Part shown: in pieces, positions 44,733 to 58,700 of the stretch
How the letters are laid out: every line of letters begins with the position of its first letter
How positions within the stretch are numbered: position 1 is the stretch's first letter
Assembly: GCF_023053635.1 (NCBI RefSeq)
Contig: NC_086173.1
Location: forward strand, 145,870,697-145,934,696
Direction: 5' to 3'
DNA length: 64,000 nt
Origin: Elgaria multicarinata webbii
Lineage: Eukaryota; Chordata; Lepidosauria; Squamata; Anguidae
The notes under the pieces: model-generated
What the model was told of the DNA's origin: nothing
What the model saw: the letters and a program-made list of their open reading frames with translations, nothing else
Database searches by the model: none
Made by a program: the position numbers and the translations under genes

Positions 44733-44786
<54 letters not shown>

Positions 44787-46705
44787 GCTAAAGGCACTGT
44801 GCAGGCTGGGAAGTAGGCATCTCTGCAAAGGCTCCTCCTCCTCCTGGCTCTGCTTCAGCCTAGACTCAGAAGGCACATGGAGCGGGTGCAGAACAGGCTG
44901 GGCTAAGCCGAGACGCTGCTGCTTCCGCAGAGTCGGAAGCACATTACCCACATCATCTGCTGGTACAATGACTTAAAAGGTCCAGCTCCTCTCTAGATTC
45001 CCAATGGTTGGGATATTTTTATCGGCCAGTGCAACCCCAGAATTGTAACGTTTCACCCTCAAACGACATGGGCTTTGCACTGGTAAAATATAAAAGCTTA
45101 AAACTACTGTAGAAAAGTACAACCAGAATAAAACGTAGCAGCAATGCGGAGGTTTAAAATGCAGGTTTAAAACAGCAGAGCTAAAAGACTAAAATGCAAA
45201 AATGTCTGGGAAAATAAAAAGGTTTTGAACTTGGTCCAAAAGGAGTAAAATGTAGGTGCCAGGCAAACCTCTATAGGAAGCTCATTCCACAACTAGGGTG
45301 CCACAGCAAAAAAGGCCGTGTTCCCAGTAGCCACCCGCCTCACTTTGGCAGGTGCTCATGGAGAAGGACCCCTGAGGATGATCTTGGGTACGGGAGGAGC
45401 TGATCTTTCAGATAACCTGGCCCCAAGCTGTTTGGGGCTTTGAATGTTAGTACCAACACTTTGGATTGGGCCTGCGCATGGACGGGCAGCCAGTGCAGCT
45501 GGAAAAATACTGGTATAATATCTCACTGGCCTGTCCCCATTAATAATCTCACTGCCCTGTTTTGGAGCAGCTAAAGTTTCTGGACTGCTTTTGAAGGCAG
45601 CCCCACATATAATGCATTGCAGTAACCCAGGTTAACTAAATAGGTGCCAGGCAGACCTCTCTAAGGAGGGCATTCCATAATTTGGGGGCCAGCACAGAAA
45701 AGAGCCATTCATGAGTAACCACATAGCAAGAAATATAAATAATATAATATAATGTAGAAATATATCAGAAAATCTTGCATTTATGTAAAACTTTTCCTAA
45801 TTGCTTCACATATACAGTTATAGTAATCGTTCCATCAGCACAGCAATATTATATCATGAGGAAGGAGTAGTTGCAAAACAACTTGCTGAAGGCCGTTGAG
45901 TGAGTTCATAGCTAACTGACATTTGAAGTTGGAGTAGGGTGTGGGTGTGGGGGAGAGACTTCTAGCTTGCCGTTAATTCATTTATACTATGGGGCCCAGA
46001 GAATGTCCTTTGATTACTTAGTGTTGTAGCACTGCTGAAACAGGAAGCTTAGTACATGTGCCCTGATCAGTGCTGTAATGGGAAACCACCGCATAAACTA
46101 CTCTGAACTGTTAACCACACTTGCTCAGGCACATGTGTATCCAACATGAATCTGAATCTGGTTCTGTGGCCAGTGAGTGCACCCCTCAGGAACAATCGAT
46201 GATTGGAGAATTAGACTGTTACGTCTTTCCTTTGTAGCCTTTGGCTCTATTCTCACCAGAGGACAGCCAACAATCTGTCTGGTAGAGCTGACTCAGAAAA
46301 CTGTCACCTTGGCCAAAGTCAAAGGAAGTTGCATGCGTAACATAGGTTCATCAGTCTGAATCTGACGTTTTGTCCTAAACTCCCATCAAGCCCCAGCCAG
46401 CATAGCCAATGGTGAGGGTTGATGGAAGTTGTTGACCACCTTCTTTTAAATTTTGTTTTAACTGTTTTATTCTGTTTTTTATTTTAATTTTATCTTGTAC
46501 ACCACTCCGAATTTTTTCAATGGGGAGTGGTATATAAATATTCTAAATAAATAAATAATAATAAATAAGGACAGGGCAGGAATTTCAGGACATAATCAAG
46601 TAAGTGTGTTTATTAAAAGAAAGACAGAGACCACACCAGCATCTGAATGCAACATTACACATTAAGGGTATGATGCTGAAGCCTGTCCCAAAGGAGAGAG
46701 GAAAC

Positions 46706-46737
<32 letters not shown>

Positions 46738-49700
46738 CAATATTTATAGACTGCTCAATATCTAAAACAGATTCCACAGTGGTGAACATAGGTATAAACA
46801 GTAAAAGAATGAAGGTTTAAAAAACAAATTACAATTGTTCAATTTAAAACAAAGGAACAAGAAAAAAACAGTGGTTAGTCAGTTGAGGAATCATAGAATC
46901 ATAGAATCATAGAATAGCAGAGTTGGAAGGGGCCTACAAGGCCATCGAGTCCAACCCCCTGCTCAATGCAGGAATCCACCCTAAAGCATCCCTGACAGAT
47001 GGTTGTCCAGCTGCCTCTTGAATGCCTCTAGTGTGGGAGAGCCCACAACCTCCCTAGGTAGCTGATTCCATTGTCGCACTGCTCTAACAGTCAGGAAGTT
47101 TTTCCTGATGTCCATCCGGAATCTGGCTTCCTTTAACTTGAGCCCGTTATTCCGTGTCCTGCACTCTGGGAGGATCAAGAAGAGATCCTGGCCCTCCTCT
47201 GTGTGACAACCTTTTAAGTATTTGAAGAGTGCTATCATGTCTCCCCTCAATCTTCTCTTCTCCAGGCTAAACATGCCCAGTTCTTTCAGTCTCTCTTCAT
47301 AGGGCTTTGTTTCTAGACCTCTGATCATCCTGGTTGCCCTCTTCTGAACACGCTCCAGCTTGTCTGCATCCTTCTTGAATTGTGGAGCCCAGAACTGGAC
47401 GCAATACTCTAGATGAGGCCTAACCAGGGCCGAATAGAGAGGAACCAGTACCTCACGTGATTTGGAAGCTATACTTCTATTAATGCAGCCCAAAATAGCA
47501 TTTGCCTTTCTTGCAGCCATATCGCACTGTTGGCTCATATTCAGCTTGTGATCTACAACAATTCCAAGATCCTTCTCGTTTGTAGTATTGCTGAGCCAAG
47601 TGTCCCCCATCTTGTAACTGTGCAATTGGTTTCTATTCCCTAAATGTAGAACTTGGCATTTATCCCTATTAAATTTCATTCTGTTGTTTTCAGCCCAGCA
47701 CTCCAGCCTATCAAGATCACTTTGAAGTTTGTTTCTGTCTTCCAGGGTATTAGCTATCCCACCCAATTTTGTGTCATCTGCAAATTTGATCAGCGTTCCC
47801 TGCACCTCCTCGTCCAAATCATTAATAAAAATGTTGAAGAGCACTGGGCCCAGGACTGAGCCCTGCGGCACCCCACTCGTTGCCTCTCCCCAGTTTGAGA
47901 AGGTTCCATTGATAAGTACTCTTTGAGTCCGATTCTGTAGCCAACTGTGGATCCACCTAATAGTTGTTCCATCTAGCCCACTTTTAGCTAGTTTGTTAAT
48001 CAGAATGTCATGTGGTACTTTGTCAAAAGCTTTGCTGAAGTCAAGATATATGACGTCCACAGCATTCCCACAGTCCACAAGGGAGGTTATCCTATCAAAA
48101 AATGAGATCAAATTAGTCTGACAGGATTTGTTCCTGACAAATCCATGTTGGCTTCTAGTAATCACTGCATTGGTTTCAAGGTGTTTACAGATTGACTTCT
48201 TTATAATCTGCTCCAGAATTTTCCCAGGGATGGATGTCAGACTGACTGGTCTGTAGTTCCCAGGTTCCTCCTTTTTGCCTTTTTTGAAGATAGGGACAAC
48301 GTTAGCCCTCCTCCAGTCATCCGGCACCTCACCCGTCTTCCATGATTTTGCAAAGATAATAGACAAAGGTTCTGAGAGTTCTTCCGCTAGCTCCTTCATT
48401 ACTCTTGGATGCAGTTCATCGGGCCCTGGAGATTTGAACTCATTCAAGGAAATTAGGTGTTCTTTGACCATTTCTTTATCAATCTCAAACTGCAATCCTG
48501 CCCCCTCAACGTCTGCTTCACTTTTTCCAGGGGGGTCATAGACCCGCTTTTGGGAGAAGACCGAGGCAAAGTAGGAATTGAGCACTTCAGCCTTTTCTTT
48601 GTCATCTGTTATCAATTTGCCATCCTCATTAAGCAGCTGAACCACCATTTCTTTCCTCTGTCTTTTACTACTCACGTATCTGAAGAAAGCCTTTTTATTG
48701 CTTTTAGCATCCCTCGCTAATCTCAGCTCATTCACAGCTTTAGCCTTCCTGACGCCATTTCGGCACTTCTGCGCCACTTGTCTGTACTCTTCTTTTGTAG
48801 CCTGGCCTTCCTTCCACTTCCTATATGTATCCCTTTTTGTTTTCAGTTCATCAATAAGCTTTTTGTGGAGCCACATTGGTTTCCTCTGTTGTCTTCTATC
48901 TTTTCTCCTTGTTGGAATTGTTTGTAACTGTGCCTTTAAAATTTCATTTTTTAGATACTCCCACCCATCCTGCACTCCTTTTCTCTTTAGGCTCCCTTGC
49001 CACGGGACCTTACTTATTATAGTTCTGAGTTTATTAAAATCAGCTTTCCTAAAATCCAGAGTACGTGTATGGCTACGCTCAACTTTTGTCTCCTTCATAA
49101 TCAAGAATTCAAGTATGACGTGGTCACTTTCCCCCAGAGTTCCTGTAACTGCCACTTTATCCACTAAGTCATCCCTATTGGTCAATAACAAGTCAAGGAT
49201 TGCCGATCCTCTAGTTCCTTCCACCACTTTCTGTAGGAGAAAGTTATCACCCATACATGTCAGGAATTTCTTGGAAGGGCCGCTTTTGGCAGTAATGGTC
49301 TCCCAACAGATATCAGGGTAATTGAAGTCCCCCATCACTACTACATCACACTTCCTTGAAACACTGGTAATTTGTTTCTCAAAAGTTTCATCCTCGTCTT
49401 CTCCTTGATTGGGTGGTCGGTAGTAGACTCCGATTATCATATTCTTTTTATTCCTAGCCCCATTTATTTTAATCCAGACGCTCTCGACGGGGCTCCCAAT
49501 CTCATCCGCCTGTATTTCTGTGCAGGGATAGGTATTTTTAACATATAGTGCAACTCCACCTCCCTTTCTATTTCTTCTGTTCTTTTTGAACAAGTTATAT
49601 CCTTCAATTGCTATATTCCAGTCATGGGAGTCATCCCACCAAGTTTCAGTTATACCTATCAAGTCGTATTTGCCTTCATGTAATAAGAGTTCAAGTTCAT

Positions 49701-52700
49701 TCTGTTTGTTTCCCATGCTCTGGGCATTAGTATATAGACATCGAAGACCATGTGTTTTATAGTCTGGCTTTGTTCCTACCTTGTTGCAGACACTATTTTG
49801 GGACACTGTTGGAGCTGTTCTCTGTACTGTGGTGCATTGGCCTTCATCCATTGTTGCCTCAAAATTTATGTCTCCCACCCCCGTAAGATTCAGTTTAAAG
49901 CCCTCCTGATGAAGTTCTTCATGCTGTGGCCGAACTCATTCTTTCCAGCCCTTGTGAGGTGCAACCCATCCCTTGCCAGCAGTCCATGTTCCAAGTAGCG
50001 TAGCCCGTGGTCCCAGAATCCAAAGCTCTCACGACGGCACCACCTTCGAAGCCAGTCGTTCATCCGGAGTATTTTTCTTTCCCTTTCTAATCCTCTTCCA
50101 AGAACCGGGAGGATGGATGAGAAAACTACCTGGGCCCCAAAGTTCTTCAGTTTCTTTCCCAGAACTTCAAAGTCTGAAATGATTTCTTCATAGCTCTGCT
50201 TGGCGACATCATTTGTTCCCACATGGATGAGAAGAAAGGGGTATGTGTCCGTTGTCTTTATGAGCTTCGGTAACCTTTCAGTCACATCTCTAATCTGTGC
50301 TCCAGGGAGACAGCACACCTGGCGAGTCCATGGGTCTTCACGACATACTTGGGTTTCAATCCCACGCAGCAGGGAGTCTCCCACAACGACTACTCTTCTC
50401 TTCTTCTTGGTTGACCTACCTTCTGTCCCTTGGTCACTGTTGCATGGTGTCTCCTGTACTTCCTCCTCTGCAAACTGTCCTTCAGTCTCATTCTCCAGAA
50501 GCTGAAAGCGGTTGCTTAACTCCAATGGCCCCACCGGTGCAGAACGCCCTCTAATTCCTCCTCTCCTAACTGTCACTCTTTTCCAAGGAGTTTCCTCTTC
50601 ATTGGCTTTCCTCCCCTCAGCATACTCCACTTCTGCTTCAGCTGGCTGTTGTTCTTCAATCTCATGTGCTTCTTGTTGCTGTTGCAGTTCCACCGTTCGG
50701 TCTAAGAACTCCTCGACTTCTCTTATTCCTTGGAGGGTGGACACTCGCTGCTCAAGTCCCCTCACTTTTTCTTCCAAAAGTGCCACCAGCTTGCACTTGT
50801 TGCAGGTATACGCCATGTTGAGCTCAGGCAGAAACACGAACATTGCACACCCTTTGCAGGTCACCACCTCTAGGGACTCCTTTCCATCCATATTGTCGAT
50901 TTCTGCTTTGGTTTTTTTCCTTTTTGATTATAGTAGAATTGCCTTTGCTTTGTTGTGTCCTCTCTGAAGGTACACAACTATATGAGGATGTCTTAAGGGA
51001 AAGTAATCTTTTGGGTTTTTTTTGCTTTTGTTTGGTGGTGGTTTTGTGGGGTTTTTTTCTCTTTATGTTTTTCTTTTTTCTTTTTTCCCCACCTCTTTTT
51101 TATTTTTATTTTTTATTATTTTTTTATTATTTTATTTATTTTTTATTTTTTAAGAGGCCTCCCCCTTGACCTCCCCTGCCGAACTCCCCCTGTCAAACTC
51201 CTGTTTGCTCTTCCTGTTCGCTCACTCCCTGTTCGCTCGCTCCCTGGGAATCTGGCTTACTTTTATAGCTCCTACTTGAGCTGGGCCAGCTGCTCTTCCC
51301 TGCTTCTGCTTAGCTCCAAGTCAGGAACCAGAAAGGACTTCTCGAAACAGAGTTGTTTTCAGGAGGCGCCAGGAGCAGCCTAGTGTCGGCGCCTGCCTGA
51401 CCTCCAGGGGCTGGGAGTTCCACAGAGAAGGGGCCGCTACACTAAAGGCTCTTATGGGCAAGAAGGCTGGAACATGAGGTGATCGGGTATGAGAACAAGC
51501 AACCAGCCCACTGGGAGTTTCAAGAGTGAGTTAGGCAAGACAGCTGCCAGCAAGATGGCTCTCAAAAGCACCCCAAGCACCCTCAGCCAAGGACGGTGAT
51601 AATCTGAAGAACTTAGAAAACAAAAGACAGGGTGAGTCTTCTGAAAAGGGGATATTTGTGTATTGTACTGAGGTCCCAGGGAAAGATTTCTTGCCCCTTT
51701 GTTGGGAGGCATATCTGACAGAATGCGGCTGAGCAAATATGTGAACTACTTGTAGATAACTGATGTTTATGTATCTGATCAAGTAGCTTTATTTGCTGTC
51801 GTGGCAAAGAGATTAGAGCAAAGGTCCTAAAAAAAATGGCGCTGTAAGATGCGCACATGATGAATTGATTGGGTTGGCTTGTTCAGTCTCTGTGTGTGAT
51901 ACTATGTCTGTCTTGTGGTCGTATACTAAGAACCTATGATTATATGCAATAAAATCAGCAGACTGACTGAAAAGGAAGTTTTCATGAGAAACAAAATGCT
52001 CCATTCAAGTAAAAAACACACCAAAACATCTCCTTGCAATTTAGGAGAAAGAATCTAAGCTGGCCTTAGTCCTTGTCATGCTGGTTTTCTACTTGCAGGG
52101 GAGCTTAATTTTTTTTTTAAAACCCCTACCTGAAGTCTGCGGTTGTACAATCCAGAACATTACCACATCATTCTTCCCTCATTGTGCTGCATATGTAGAT
52201 CAGTTCTCTCTTGGGAGTAAGTTGAGGAGATGCATTTGTAATATGAAAACTACCAAGAGATTTATGGCATCTTAAAGACAAGCAAATTTATTTTGGCATA
52301 AGCTTTGGTGCACTGCAAATGATGAAGTGGGCAGTGTGAACCCAGGCTTATGCCAGAAGTTCCCATTTCTGTAGCTGTCTTTCACACTAGAAAAGACCAA
52401 ACAGCCAAAGGAGGAGGCCTTGTGCCAGGATGAACACCTATCCTAAAGATCTGAGATTGGGCTGGTCTCTTGAATTGACTTCAGAGCATTAGAGTCCCTG
52501 AGTGATGGAGTAGAGGGGAGGGGGGGGTTTGCAAGCAGAAGGTCCCAGGTTCGGCCCCCAGCATCTCCAGGCTGGGCTCAGAAAGACTCCTGCCTGCGAG
52601 CCACTCCAGTCATGTTGACAATATTGGGCAATTTCATGCATTAACTGACAGTACTGATGAGAGCCTTTGTAGTCATCCAACTCAGTTGGCTGCTCACCCA

Positions 52701-55700
52701 TTCACCACCCACAAAATCTCTTTTCGGAAATCGTTCCTGGCAATTCTGAATGTGTCTGGCTTACAATCTTTTTCTTGAGGTACTAGTTGTTGTTTTAAAC
52801 TTGCATGAAGTATTTTACATATGGGATGAACATTCGAACATGTGAATGACCCATCTGCACTGCTGTCCATTCTGTCACCTCATTCCACTGTACTTACCTT
52901 TTCCTCTATGGGCCTTTTAATTGTAGAGAAAGTTAGATGCTGAAAGGACGAAGGTGGTCTCTGAATTTGAACAGCTGCATCAATTTCTTGAAGAAATGGA
53001 GCAGGCCCTTCTGGACCAACTGAATGGGCTGGAGCAGGAGATTAAGGAAGGGCAGAAGGAAAATAGTGCCAGATTTTCTGAGGGGATTTCTGATCTTGGG
53101 GACCTGATCAATGAGATGGATGAGAAGTGTAAAAAGCCGGATAGTGAATTCCTGCAGGTGCGAACATGAATCTTTGCCAAGAAATGTTGACTGAGGACTA
53201 ATAATGGGTAAACTATGCGGGTCTGAGAGTCCTGGATTCAGTAGCGACAATAGAATTTAGGGGTTATCATACAAGGGCTGTTTGCACATCATGACAGCCC
53301 ATCCTGGCTTAATTTACCCATGAGGGTGGGGTGTTGTGCTGGGTGCCCACAGGCGTCATTTTTGCATGGCGCCTGTGGGCACCTGGCTTGTTGTGCTAAC
53401 CCAGGCAGCAGGGGTTGGTTGAGAATTGGACAACCCACAAATAATCCTTAAACAACCCATGATTTATTTGAGGGTTGTCTTATCCTCAATTAATCCCTGC
53501 TGCCTGGGTTCGCATGTCATGACAAGCCACGGCAAGCATGGGACCACGCAACAGCCCCTGCAAGTAAATGAAGTCATGGTGGGCTGTTGTGCCAGCAAAC
53601 CAGATCATAGATTAGGGCTAAGCAAGATATACCAGGGCATGTTTGTGCAGTGCAAGGGCTTTTGTTAAAATGCTGGCCGTAGTTGTGAGGATAAAAACAG
53701 AGAGGAGGAGGAATATGTATGCCGCCTTGGGTTCTTTGGAGGAAAAAAGGTGGAATATAAATGTAATAAATAATAATAATACAGCCCACTGCATGATACT
53801 AGGCTATGGTGTGTGTGAGGTACATTTTGAATATGCAACCCCCACTTCAGGTTGTTGTGTCATGTGAACCCAGTGAGCATGGGCTATGTGAGGGTTAAAT
53901 AACCCATCATTTGTTTTAGGATTACGCAAGGATTTTTTAAACTTTGCCTAACCCACATCACCAGGTTCACATGTCATGGCAACCGCTGAGGGAGGTGGGG
54001 CAGACCTATAACATGATACTTGGAGGCACAGTGGGTCATCTTGGGTTAAATAACCCATAATGATCCATGGTGTGTCATGCAAGCTGGACACTATGTCAGC
54101 AGAATATACTTGTAAAGTTCACATTCTCTTTCTTCTCTTTTCTCAAACCTCCAGAATGTCAAGGAGATATTGACCAGGTATGTGTTTTTTTCCCAACTCT
54201 TCCAAGGGCAGGTTCATACATGTACCTACCTCACTTGATTCCTGAACACATGAAAATTTTTGACCAAATTTTAAATACACCAACAGAAAGGTCCAGGTGG
54301 ATGCCAGAAGGTATAGATTTGGAACAACATGCAGGAGTATAGCGGATGTAATCTTTGGTTTATGGGGAGGTGGCCTGGACAGACAGAAAATCAGATAAGT
54401 GAGAACAAAGCAATTGTGACATTTAACAGTTAAGGGATTTTAAAGAAGTAGGCTATGAGAAGCGAGAGCCAAAGCAGAGAGCAGAAAATAGAAGTAACCT
54501 GGTGATGATAGGATTGGAGGAACTGAAGAATTCAAGACAATAAGAAAAGGTTTGATGGAAGAGACAGGAAAGCCATTCAAAACAAGTCATGTGAGAGTAT
54601 TTTGAAGAGCCATAGCAAGGGAAGCTTGCCAGACTTACTTCCCGTGTTGTATCTGCTCCCAAGCCAAAATGATCTTGCCTCAGAATGCATACAAGAATAA
54701 TTTAGTTTGAGTTTTCTCCTTGCTAGGTCTAAGAGGAGATCATTTCATTTGCCAGCCAAGGCTTCTCCAGATCTGAAAGAGGAACTTAGGAAATTTGCGA
54801 AGAAAACCATTTCCCTAGCAGAAACCCTGAAGAAATTCAGAGGTAAAGGAAAACTATTTCTGGTCGTAACCATTCCAACCCTTCTTCAGCCTGGGTTCCT
54901 CTCGTGTTGTCAGAAATGTGCCAGCTTTTGTCATTGACCTGGTTCACACAATCATTGCAGCAGGCCACTGTGACTTATTTCTGAGTGGATTGTAGCATCC
55001 CATGGGTACCCAGTTGCCAGTTCACAAGGGAAGGCTGTTGTTTGTGGGCTTCTTGGAGGCATCTGGTTGGCCTCTGTGGGAAGCTGGATGCTGGACTGCA
55101 AGGACCACCCAGGTCCGATCCAGCAGGGATCTGCTTATCTCCATATGATTTATTTTATATAATGCAGCTTCAAGGCCTGCAATTGAAGGGGGACTGGGAT
55201 GGCAGTGGGGAGAGGGGGCTTGATCTTCCCTTGAGCTATTTTCCTATGAAAAAGCAGCCGCCCTCTTGTTACTTTTGCCCCCTGGTGAAAAAGGCACAGG
55301 TACCCCACTGTCAGTAGACAAGAAAGCAGAAGTTCTGTTCGGAAGAGAAGGGTGTTTGGGTGGTGGCGGTAATGGGAGTTCTTCCTGCAGGAGCTTATAT
55401 TTATAGAACTGTGGGAAATGCACTGCCTAATATGCTGATTCCTCTAGTTGGCAAAGGGGATGAACATGGATTCTTCACAATGGAGGATCTGAAACAGGAT
55501 TGTAGAATCTCTTTCCACCTGAGGGCCAAATTCTATGCCAAAGAAGCTGTCAGGGGCTGCACTTTAGTGGTGGGTGTGGCTGAAGGCAAAAGAGGTGTGG
55601 CCAAAGGCAAAGGGGGCAAGGCCAGAACACCAGCATATTTTAGCTTAAAACCAGTAACTAAATCTTAGGAGAGGCATTTCAGCACTTTAGAATGGGAAAG

Positions 55701-58700
55701 AACTGCATAAAACCTGGGAAACTACCAAATGGTCGCCAGTTCAGGGTGGGATCAGGGGATCAAAGATCTATCTAGGGAACCCAGGATAGCCAAATTTGAC
55801 CCCTCCCAGGCCTGAAGTTCTGCACCACTGATCTAAAAGGAACCTGCAAAGATGATCTATTTGGTAGGCCTTGGACTCTGCAGAGCTGCATGTAACACTT
55901 CCCTTTCATGTCCTCACAGCCTAGCAGCTCTTTCTGCTTCATAAAATGGAAGGGGCAAGACATTCACCAGACCAGTTGGCTGGTGAATGGGGAAGTGGCT
56001 TTCCCCCCCAGCCCAGGTTCCAGACCACCGTTAGCAATGGAAAGACAGCGCTGGAAATTCCATGGGAGGGAAAGTGATGGCAGAGAGGGGCAGGTGGGTA
56101 GGAGTTGGAGAGGGAAGTCAGGAGTTGAGGGAAGAATGTAACATCCCTTGTCTGCCTGCCAGCCATTTCTGTCCTGAACCTATCCCCTCCAACCCACCTT
56201 GCAGAGTAACACAGGGTGGACAACCTGTGACCCTTCAGAGGATGATGGTGTTGGACTCTTCAGCCCCAGCCAGCAGGACCAATGGCCAGAGATAATGGGA
56301 GTTGGAGTCTTAACAACATTCAGAGGGCCACAGGCTCCCCAGCCTGGGGTGGGTGGGAGAAACGCATAGGCTTTGACCATATATTTCTGCCTTCAAAGGC
56401 TTGCTAAATTCAGGCATCACCTAGCTCCTGTACCTACTTCCTTACCCTTCTATAGATGCTTCTCTTGCCCCATCTCACTTCCTGGAATATGGATTGAGTG
56501 GCACATTGGATTCCAGATTTCCTGGTAATAAAACTGGGCTCACTCTCTGCCTCTGAACGTCAGCTTCTTCTTCCATGATTGTCTTCCCATTATGGAATCA
56601 TAACACATGAAAAAATCAAACAATGTAGCATGAAATCAGAAGTCTTATATCTCACTACCACTCCTTTCTCTCTCTCTCTCTTTTCTCTAGACTCTTTACA
56701 CATTGAACTTCAAGAAAAAGAGGAGGAGGTGCCTTCAACCGTAGGTGTGCAGGAAAATCAGACGTACATGTTGTGCCTAAAGAATGATGGGGGTTTCCAT
56801 GAATAATTCCCAAGCTACAGATTATTCTAGCTATTGGTCTTTGGGGCTCTGAATTAATTTGCTAAAGTAAGACTAAGCTGCTGTGATTGATTCAGTATAC
56901 AGAAGCAACTTTCCAAGAAAGACAGATAATTTCCTTCTAGTACCTGATGTAGTTGAAAAGATCCCATGTGGAAACAGGGCTGGCCTAGGCAAACTTACTT
57001 CCGTTTCCCCATATGGCATTTTAGTGTCACATCACTCCCTCCCCATGCTCCTGAGGGAAATGAAGATAATGGCGGCTGCTCTAGCTATTTTGTCTGGCAC
57101 TTCTCCACTGAGCACTGCTACCTGCTCCCCCACCTGCCCACACTTGTCAGGTGGCAGTGGCCGACAGCAGCACTCTGTCTAGTGCTCGGCAAAGAAGTAC
57201 CAAATGGATCAGCTTTAGTAGCTGCTATTATTATTATTTTTATTATTATTATTTATTTATATAGCACCATCAATGTACATGGTGCTGTACAGAGTAAAAC
57301 AGTAAATAGCAAGCTGCTGCCATCTTCTTTACCTCAGAATGTCTTTAAGCCCCAACATATGCCTAGACCTCTAGGCCCAGAAGCATTCTGAGGTAATAAA
57401 TGCAGTGGTTGCTGCAGCTGCTTTGCTTGGCACTTCTCTCCAGCATGCTAGGCTAAAACAAAAATTTATGATAACATTTTTTTAAAAGGTTGACGGGTTT
57501 ACTATGTCAGCCCTGGTGGACCCTATGGCCCAAGCATTTGCCTCACCATGCCTGATGCTGACACTGGGCATGTATGGGAGTGACAGTGATTTATAATTAT
57601 ATGGTGTAACCTTGTTGGAAATGATCCTGTCTGGTCAGTAGGTGGAGGATTGCTCTTAGAGTGTCACCCAAGAAGATCCCCACAAGTACTGTTTATTACA
57701 TTTCTGATCCTGCCTTTCCTCTGAAGAGATCAGGGTGTTGTACATAAAGGTCTCCTTGAATCAGGGGTGAGCAACCTGTGACCCTCCAGATGTTTGGGCC
57801 TGTAACTCCCATCATAATCTTGCACCCTTGGCTGTGCTGGGTGGGGCTGACGGAAGTTATAGGCCAAAACAACTGGGGGCCACAAGTTGCCCACCCCTTC
57901 CTTGTATGGAAAACAATCAAGCACATTATAGACAGGAGTAGAATAGCATTTTTGTAAGGTATCTGTATGATGAAATTATGGCTTGGATGAGGACCAATAT
58001 ACTGAAGCTGATTCCTAGTAAGACAGAGACACTATGGGTTGGCAGTTCCCATGTGTCGGAATTAGGATGTTGGCCTGTTTTGGGTGGGGTTGCATTCCCT
58101 TTGAAGGAGCAGGTCTGTAGTTTGGGGGTGTTCTTGGATCTATCTTTATCACTAGTGGGCCAGAGCACCCATTACCAACTGTTAAGCTAACTACAGCCAC
58201 TCCTGGATAGAGACAGCCCAGCCATGATGATCCATGCACTGGTAACCTCATGATTAGACTACTGTAATGCATTCTTTGTGGGGCTGCCCTTGTGGGTGGT
58301 TCAGAAGCTGCAGCTAGTGTAGAATGCAGCAGCTAAGGTACTCACTGGGGCACATAGTTATGCTCACATAGCACCTGTGTTAAAAGAAGTGCAGTGGCTG
58401 CTTATTAGCTACCAAGCTGCATGCAAGGTTATGTTATTGTCATACAAAGTCCTAAACAACTTTTGTAAGCTACTTAGAGAGCTTTGGCTATGGGGTGGTA
58501 TAGAAAGGTAAATCATCTTCATCATCTTGGGACCAGGATACCTAGCAGACTGCCTTCCTTTATACAAACCCAGGCAACCTTTAAGATCATCAGAGACCTT
58601 GCTGGTCATTCCGAAATGAACTGAATGTCGCCATGCATTACCTCAATGGCAGGCTTTCTCTGTTGCTGCACCCACCTTTTGGGAAACCCTCCCTCGTGCA

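Larger units (their letters stand above)
46888..51310 (-). mobile_element. Full-length CR1 LINE, both ORFs open
   Basis: About 4.4 kb antisense in TRIM-D intron 2. ORF1 (49890-50891) and ORF2 (46981-49878) are uninterrupted. The 3' end carries three copies of the 8-bp unit ATTCTATG typical of CR1 termini (46893-46916 region). The 5' end is set roughly where L2-like sequence resumes. An intact FADD motif and two open frames suggest a young, possibly still active copy. Confidence 0.92.

Noticed and set aside
44559-44976. Frames rich in poly-Asn or poly-Leu
   Set aside because: They are translations of the (ATT)n microsatellite, not genes.
46888-46920. Short direct repeats that could look like a CRISPR array
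   Set aside because: They are the 8-bp terminal repeats of CR1, with no spacers.
46981-50891. Two very long open frames that could be host genes
   Set aside because: Endonuclease, RT and SGNH/zinc motifs, the adjacent frames and the ATTCTATG terminal repeats identify a CR1 LINE.
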